From a virus: a stretch of DNA of 52,879 bases. The translations under genes and the position numbers were made by a program. Position 1 is the stretch's first letter. Each line of letters starts with the position of its first letter. The stretch is taken from positions 1-52,879 of IMG/VR virus record IMGVR_UViG_3300006924_000027; one strand, written 5' to 3'. The notes below the pieces were generated by a model. That model saw only the letters and a program-made list of their open reading frames with translations. It searched no databases and was not told where the DNA came from. This document shows positions 25,401-34,400 of this stretch, piece by piece.

Positions 25401-28400
25401 GTTTTAGAAATTCTATCGAACTTCATATTAACATTTATAGAACGTGTTTTACCATTACCTAACACTGCAACTGCTCTTGCAACTGATGGCGAAGTACCAT
25501 TACCACCTACAAGGGAAACAGTTGGTGTTGATGTGTATCCTGAACCGTGTTCTGTTAATTTGATTCCAGTAACTTTACCGTTTGAAACATATGCAGTTGC
25601 TTTAGCACCGCTTCCGCCTCCACCAGTAATTAATACTTTAGGTGCTTCTGTGTAATCTGCGCCTTTACCAGCAACACTTATTTCAATAATCTGGTAACCT
25701 TTGTTATCGTTCCAGAATTTATAAGGATACGTTGCTAATATATCGTCAGTACTTTCAACAGGAACAATTTTTCCTTGTGCTTCTGAATAGTAAGGAGGTA
25801 AATCAAAGTCTGAAATAGCAGAATTTGTATTATCTATAGTGTCATACTTACTAATATATTCTCTTACTGTTGTACTGTAAGGTTTTACTTCGTTAATATA
25901 GTCTAAGTAACTTTCAAGACTGTCATTTTTGTAATTAGTTTTTTGTTTTAGTGTGCCAACATTGTGTGTTGCATTTAAGAAACTAGATTTAAACGCCCAG
26001 TCTACATAAGTTTGTTCTTTAAACACATATCTAATTGATGTAAAGAATAAGTTGTTCCACTCAACTGCATAATTTCCAATTAAAACATCTTCTTTCAATG
26101 CTTGTAAAATAAATCTAAGTTCATTTGAAACTTCTTTATCATAAAAGTCAATATCAAATGAGTCTACGTTGTCATATCCAACACCACTTGTTGCTGTATC
26201 ATATAAGTCTGATGAGAATTGAATAGTTCCTTGGTACCTACCAATCATCTCGTAGTTGTTCATAGACTCGGTACTAACATCAGTAGTTTTCTTAAACACT
26301 GCCCAGCCACCTGAACCGTATTCTTTGATTCTAATCAAGTCTCCAATTTCAACATTTATAGTTGGTTCTTCGTATACACTAACTATTTCTTTTACTATTC
26401 TTGAAGTAGGACCAAAGTCATTGTCCCACCAGTCAGCATATGACCAATATAACGGTGTGTTGTACGCTTGTGATCTACTTCTGTACCATGATTTTCTTAC
26501 ATCGTCCCAAGCATAAATGCTCCAGAAATTATTTGCAGTAGAATCGTTATTAACAAGCACACTAAACTGTCTTGGTTTAGTAGAAATGTATGTGTATAGT
26601 TTACCTTTATTAGTAATTGTTACACTGTTAACTCTACCTTGGTTGTCAATTGTAGTAACTGCTTCTGCACCTGTTCCGTCACCTTCAAATTCAATAGTTG
26701 GAGGTATCTTATATCCAAACCCTGCATCTAAAATATCAATAGAGTTGACTTCATTATCAATAATATTTGCACGTAAGTTACATTGTTTAATTCTAGATGT
26801 ACCTACTTCAAGTAATTCAATATAGCTATCAACTGTTGTGTCATAAAGGTTTAATAAAGAACTTGGAATACTGTCTACTGAATTTAACGTTGTAAAGTTT
26901 AATGAATCAGCAAATGCTTCTTTGTGCATGATTGCGTTAACATTTGTAATTAAAGTTCTTAAGATAGACTTTCTATCAACAAACATACTTTGTCTTGGTC
27001 TGTAACTTATACCATATCGTTGTTTAGCTGGCAAGTTAGGATCAGGTATTCTATTACCTTGTCTATCGTACCCAATTAAACTATCAATCCATTTATTTTC
27101 TAATGATGTAGTTGGTAAACTATCTGCAACACCTTCAGTTAGAAGTTGATACTCGTTGTGTACTTGATTTTGATTTTCTTCTTGTGTAAAGTATTCAACA
27201 TTTAGTACAGCAGAGCTTTCTGCTACTGATGCTTTGTAATTGAATAATAAAAATTTGTCTTTGTCAATAAATGCTGCATATGTTTGTCCTAGTGCAGAAG
27301 GATCACTAATCAAATTAAACACATCTGCTGCTGAAATAGATCTATCAGTATTACCTTCAGGAACAGTAACTTTATTTCTTACCCAATAGTAATAATAAAC
27401 TTCTGTTTGTTCTCCTGTATTAGGATTAAATTCTGCTTTTATACTGTAAGCACTATCATCTGCATACAATGGTTGCCCAGATATGCCTAGTGGTAAACCT
27501 TCATTAGTATCTGCAACTACTGCCCACTCCGAAGGAAGTAATTTAGACTGTACCCATTCATAAACATCAATTGATGCTCCAGGAGCCAATGCTCCCCATG
27601 CACCTACTCTATATGAAACTTCGCCTTGCTCATAGTCAAACCATTTAGCTGTTGAAATATCCCACCATAGTTTACCTACGTTTTTAGTTTTCCAACAAAT
27701 AGAATCATCAACAACAGCACCTTCTGCTGTTCCTGTTGTATAAATTGCAGGATCGTATGGAACTTTATATGTAAGTTCTCTTTCTGCTTGTGCTAACAGT
27801 TTCATTTTAGCAGGATCAAAAATTTCTATGTCAAGAATTTTTATATCATCTTCAGTATCATAAAGTGAAATACGTTTAAACTTATCAATGTCAACTGTTT
27901 GTGGTTGTGAGCCAATAACGTTTAGTGCATTTTGACCTTCAGTTTTTTCAAACAATCTAGCTGTACCTGTTTTGTCTCCTTCAAATGCAATATCAACTCC
28001 GTGAGGTGCAGGAGAAATATAGTTAGGCGATCCAACTACAATAGCGTTTCTTGTAGCATATAAACTGTAACCAAAAGACTCGTTTAAAGAAAGTGTTTCG
28101 TCAATTTTCTCTGATAGGAAGTATCTCTCAGACTTACCTTTTTTCTCAAACACATAAACTGCTCCAGCAAATCCGTCATAATCTCTAAACGTAGTTCTGT
28201 TACTATCGTATGATGTTTGTGATCCATCAAATCTTGTCTGTAATGTAAACGGAGAATTAGTTGCACCAATTGCAATTATTTCAGTACCGCTTGAGATTGA
28301 AATATCTTGACCAAACATTTCATTTGGATAATCTGAGTAACTTGTTAATTTTTGTTTTAGTCTATAAGCAAATTCTGTTGAATCACTATCAAACTTAAAC

Positions 28401-31400
28401 ACATAAGCACTACCTTGATTCTGGAAGTTTTTATCTGCTAAAGGACTTGTAACAACTAATGTGTTACCTGAATAGTCTAATCCAATAGCATAACCAAACT
28501 TGTCACCTGAGCTTATTGCTTCACTTGGATCAAGATCACTTAGGTATGGAAGAGAGTCTGCATTTATTTGCTGTAGTAATCTATAAACACCAGCTGCATT
28601 CTTTTTGTATATGTAAACTTTACCTGAAGCAACGTCTGTGCTATCGCCTACGTTTACCCAAGGCTCGCCAGCATCTGGTGCTTCGTTATAACTTCTAATT
28701 GTACTATCTGCACCTACTGCACTTGGTCCTAAATTTTGTAATTGATGATAACTGCCTTGATACTTAACTGTATCGCCTTGCATATATTCGTAGTTAGGTC
28801 TCCACTGACCTTTAAAGTTATTAAAGTATTGTCCGTCACTGTTTGGTGCGCCTACTGCAAGTACTGTACCGTCATAGTTCATTGCTAAAGAAGTACCAAA
28901 ACGATCATCTACTTTAACTAACTCAACAAGTTGTTCGTCATCAAGTATTCCTGCATCAAGTGTTGAACCATCATCGTTAGTTGCTATTGACATTGGAAGT
29001 GAAGCACCTGTTGTTACTTCGTCCATCTTAACCCAATCGTTTGAGTAAATTGTTAATGAACTTCCGTCTGCAACATTATCAACTAATGCTTTCCACATAT
29101 CTCCATTTGAAAATACTATTGAGTCCTTAGGATAAAAAGTAGAATCATCAGCAGCATAAATGCCTCTATAATTTTTATTATAGTCTAAGCGCCAACCATC
29201 TGTTGTATCATACGTGTAAAGATATACACGACCTTTTGCATCTTGTGAACCAGGTGCTGATACTGACATGTAATAAGGGCCTGTTGATGTTGCTTGGCTA
29301 ACTGCAATCTTTTCACCAAATCTTTCATTGTCATAAGTTCTAGGACTTACTTGTATGTCGTATAAGTTCCACTGTTGTGACTGGTACTTGTAAATGAATA
29401 TTACACCTGTTTCAAAACCACCTGTGTTTGATCCATCGCTTTCTGCATCAATCTTCTGTACTTCAACCCATTCATTGCTGTACACATCAATTGTGCTGCC
29501 GTCACCGTTAATATTATCAGTTGCTTTATAAAGTCTACCTGCAAATAAAACAATGTCATTAATTAAGTAGTTTGCATTTACATCAAATGCACCTTGATAT
29601 CTGCTAGGGATTCCACTTGCTGTTGGAGCACCGACCATCAACCACTGGCTATCTGGGCTAAGTGCTAATTCAAGACCAAATGATCCTGTAACATCTGTTG
29701 TTAACCATGACGGTGGTTCAAGCAATTGCTTAGACGATAGGCCTGTTGCACCTTGAATATAAATTCCTACTCTTGCTGCATCAGGTATGCCAACTATAAC
29801 CTGTTTAAGTGTATCACTGTAAACTGTTTTCTTACCAACACTTGTTGGATCAGTAATACCAAAGTCAACAATTTTATTACCTGTAAACTGTTTTTTCTTT
29901 TCAACAACTTCCCAGTGTGAGTTTACATTAGAGTCTACAAATAGTTTTGATCCGTCAGTTAGTAGTGCTACCTTCTCTGGGTCAACAGTGTCGTAAGAAC
30001 TAAACCGTGCTTCAGTTAGTAACATTGGATAAGCGCCTGTGCTAGGTTCGAATCCTTGATCTGCATCATACTTTTCTGTATGCTGTACTGTAACTGTATT
30101 AGTTGTTGCTGCTTTTACTTTCCAAAACTGATTTAGTCCTGCTATTGTTTTGATACCAAATACATCATCAACTTTTAACAAGTGTGCTTTTTCAAAAGTA
30201 AAGATCACTTCGTTATCATCATTACTTTCTAAGTTTGTAATTTTTAAATCGAATACTGTGTTTGCTCTAAGAACGGTCCATGAAGGTCCATCAAATGTAA
30301 CCCATATATGATTATTATCTTGTACTGAAGCAATTGCAAGATTTAATATTTCATCTCTGTTTGTAACTGTAAAGTCTGTTTGACCTACTGATACATATCC
30401 TGCTGTTAATACAGGCTTAGAATCATAACTAGTTGGGTTGATGTCTGTTGTAAACGGGCTTGGACCAAACTCAAAATTAGTCGAATCAATTCTATAATAC
30501 CTATCAACTTTATCTTCTGCAGACGCTTCAACTAATACAGGCTGAGGATTTAATTTAAACTTGTCAGTATCTAATCTAATTTCAATTCTTTCTGACTGAT
30601 CAACTCCTCCAACTTGTCCTAACTTGAATCCCCACTCCTCATTAAGATCAACAGCGGCATTGCTAGTATTATCACCTAGTTTTGTAAACAGTTTAGTAAT
30701 TGCATTTGGTGTACCTTTCTCTCTGATGAATCCTTGATACAATTTAAACTGTGTTGTTGGATCTTCAGATAAATTTTCTAAATATTCTCTGCTTTGGTAT
30801 CCTACAGTATGCCTTGCAAGATCTCTCTGGCTCTTTCCTAATCCTTCTGATGACACATCAAAATAATCTTCCATTTGATTAATTCTATAATCAAAGTTAG
30901 GAATAAGTTGTTTCTCAGGTGTTGAGTCTAGTTGTGTCCAGTTAGCGTCATTAAACTCTTCATCACTAGTATGATTAAATCTTGCGGTATACTTGTATGC
31001 TCTGTAAGATACAATGTCTCCTAATTTATAATCATAATAAGGTATCCAAGTATCAAATGATACATTATCAAATAAGAAGCCAGGGCTAGTATAATCACCG
31101 TCCCAATCTGTTGTTCTAAATCCTTGTGCTTTAATTCTTTCTTGTCTATAACCTGTTGCTTTATCAAATATAGTATCATTGAAAACTGTTTTATCATCAA
31201 ATACAACAACATGTTCTTTTAGAACATAATTTAATTTTAGTAAGTAGATACCTTCAGTTGTGTTTGTTGTGTTAACTTGAATTTTTTGAAAAGATCTTGA
31301 TACATTTATAAATTTAGGATCAAGTGCTGAGCCGTCTGCTTTCAACACATTATAATCATAGAAACTATCTAATAAGTTATCAGCAACTCCAACAGCAAGA

Positions 31401-34400
31401 TTAATTTCCATACTTGCTGCACCTGGACTCATCGATAATACAGAACCAACTGCCCAGTTATGGACTGTCCAGTACATAAATTCTTTTGCTGCTGTTGTAA
31501 AATCTTGTACTACTTGATTAGTGCCGTCATAGTTTGCAAAGTCAAACCCTTGACTTTTTAAGTGTGCTTGATATCCTAGTAAGAAGTCAACTACACTTTG
31601 TATACTGTTAAACTCTGTTCCGTAACTTACTTTCTTAACTTTGAAACTATTAAAGTTTCTACGTTGTTGAGCAACAACAGCATTCTCAACTGGTAAGTCG
31701 GGTAGCTGTACTAAGTTACTTTTATCAAACGTTTCTCCAGAGGTAAATGTCTGTGTTGCTCTATAGAATGTTCCTCTGTACTCAACAATACCACCGTTGT
31801 TAAATGTTTTTTCTTGATCCCATTCAGTAAAAGGTTCTGAAGTTCCTGCAACTGAAATTACAGGATCAGCTTGTTGTGGATACGCTTCAAACGTATTAAA
31901 GTAAGGATTAATATCATCGTATCCATTTACTACCCAACCCTGTGTTGTTTTTTCAAATATAACACCACTGTAAGTAACCGAAGCTATTGGAGAACTTACA
32001 TTAAAGATAATATCGTAGTTCTCAGGTGGAATAAACACACTTGCACTTGCCGAGCTTGGATTTTTACTATCAAGTAAATATTTTTGTTGCTGCTTATCAA
32101 CAAACCCGCTTACTCTTGAAGTTAATCTAACATTTATACAATCAATATTTTTCTGAGCATCAGCAACTGCTCCGCCCACTGACTTAATATATGAAGCAAT
32201 GTAAATTGCAAGTCCTGCTACCTGTGTCTTTCCTGCGATAGGAAACTTTAAGTCTGTTGGTGTTAAAAATGTTTCTGATGTTACATTTACTAACTGGTCA
32301 ATAATGTTTCTTTTAGTAACAGCTCTGTCAAAGTTTAGTACTAGATAATCAAACGGTTTTAATAATGCTAGTGCTGTTGTTATTGCAAAAGGATATTCTG
32401 AACTAGTTTTCCATGCGTTTTCAACTGGACTATCATCACCTAGTTTAAAAGGACCTCTATTGTTAACAAGTTGAAAATTACCTGCAAGACCTGAAGTCAA
32501 AGGATCAACTAAATTACCGTCACAATCACAAGGAATATGATTTAGAATTGTTGTTCTGGCATATCTTGGATATATCCCTGCTCGATCTCCTTGAGCAATC
32601 TTACCAGCAGCAATATCTTCCCACAACACCAAGTTACCATTAGTATAAGGTGCTGCTCCGTACTCAGTCTCCCACCATGTTGGCTTTATTGTAAAGCCTA
32701 GCATTTCCCATGGATGTGTATGCGGTCTATCAGTATCGTAAAAATATTTGTAAACACCTCTCCAATATCCAGGCAAGTTTTCTTTGCCTGTTGGATCTGT
32801 CATACTTGAATATGTATATGTAAACGGTTCTGTTTCTACAAAATAATCGTTTGTTGTATAACCTAGGTTAGTATTTTGCACCCATGATAAAAACTCTTGA
32901 TTGATTACGCTATCTAGTTCTTCTTTTACAAATGTACTATTACCGTAATATCCACCCAACGCTTTTTGAACATCAAAAATCTTAGCATCGTATTCTTGTT
33001 TGATGTTATTAAATACACGCTTTTCAAATTCTAAAAGTAAGTCATCTCTATAATCGCCATAGGCAGTAGTTTTACTACCATCGTGTCCTTGTATTATATC
33101 TTTAGGTACTCTGTAAGTGTCATCTAAATATTTTGTAGGTTCGTACTTAGGGTAAAGTCCTAGTGATGTTGGAGTTGGCGGTACATGGCTAAATGCTGTT
33201 GACACATACTCTCTAATCTCAATTCTATCACCTTCAACTAACGTACCTGTAATTGTAATAAAGCCCAATGCTCCATTAACTGTGTAATCTTTGTTTACAA
33301 TAAGTTGTACATCATTAAGGTAAACATATACTGCTCTTCTGCTTAATGTTTCTAAATCAAAATCTTCAGTAAGTGTAAATGTTTTAATACCCGGATCGTC
33401 AACAACATAATCTGTTCTTGTAAACGCTCCAGCACCAATCATATCAGAGTCTGCAAAAGGACTGTCAATAGTTTTAGTCTTTGTAATAATTTCTATAATA
33501 CTATCTAAAAAGTCTGAAGTATTTTCGTTGAACTCAACTTCGGTTGCTTTCTTAATAATATTTTGTTTAAAAATAGTATATGCTGACTTAGCATATCTTA
33601 AAGATTTAACAATGTTAATATCTTTGTCATTAATTAACAAAGTAGACACTGCTGCGAAACCTGAATGTTTCATAAACCTTGTTGAGTGTTTTTGATACTG
33701 ATCTAAGTCCCTTAGATTTGAAACACCCGGAACAGTTCCTACAACTCTTCTATCAAATTCAAGAGATGATTTTAAATGATCTGTTGCTTGTCCTAACGTA
33801 AATGTTTTTAATTGTTCATTCAGAGGATTTTTTTCTAGCCCTGCAGGTATTTGATAATACCCTTGATCTGGTTTAATTGCTGCAACTATTTTTATAGTTA
33901 CTACATCATTAATATTAAATGTTCTATTAAACGTAAACTGATTAGTACTTCTAGTATATGTGTCAGTAATATATTCGCCGTTTAGATAAAAATTAATTAC
34001 TGCATCGTCTGGTAACACATCCCAATCAACAGTATTGAATATTGCAATAGAATCTGCTGTAGTAAACGTGTACTGATCAATAATTGGCTGAATAAATGTT
34101 TTGTCTGTTGCTATCCAACCGTTGGCATATTTTCCATTAATTTTATAGAATCCAGTGTTAGTATTCTTGGTATATTGTTTTTGCGTTAGTGTGTAAACAA
34201 ATTTTTCTGTTTCAAAGTTCCAATCAAATACAATGTCACCTACATTATCAATATTTGCATAACTTAATGCAAATCCTAATTCTTTATCTACAACACCTGT
34301 GCCAACTTTATAACTTAAAAGATTGCTACCTACAAAACTTGATACTGGATATATTGTTGGGTCTGAAAATGCAACACCAGCTGAATCGTATAATTCAAAC

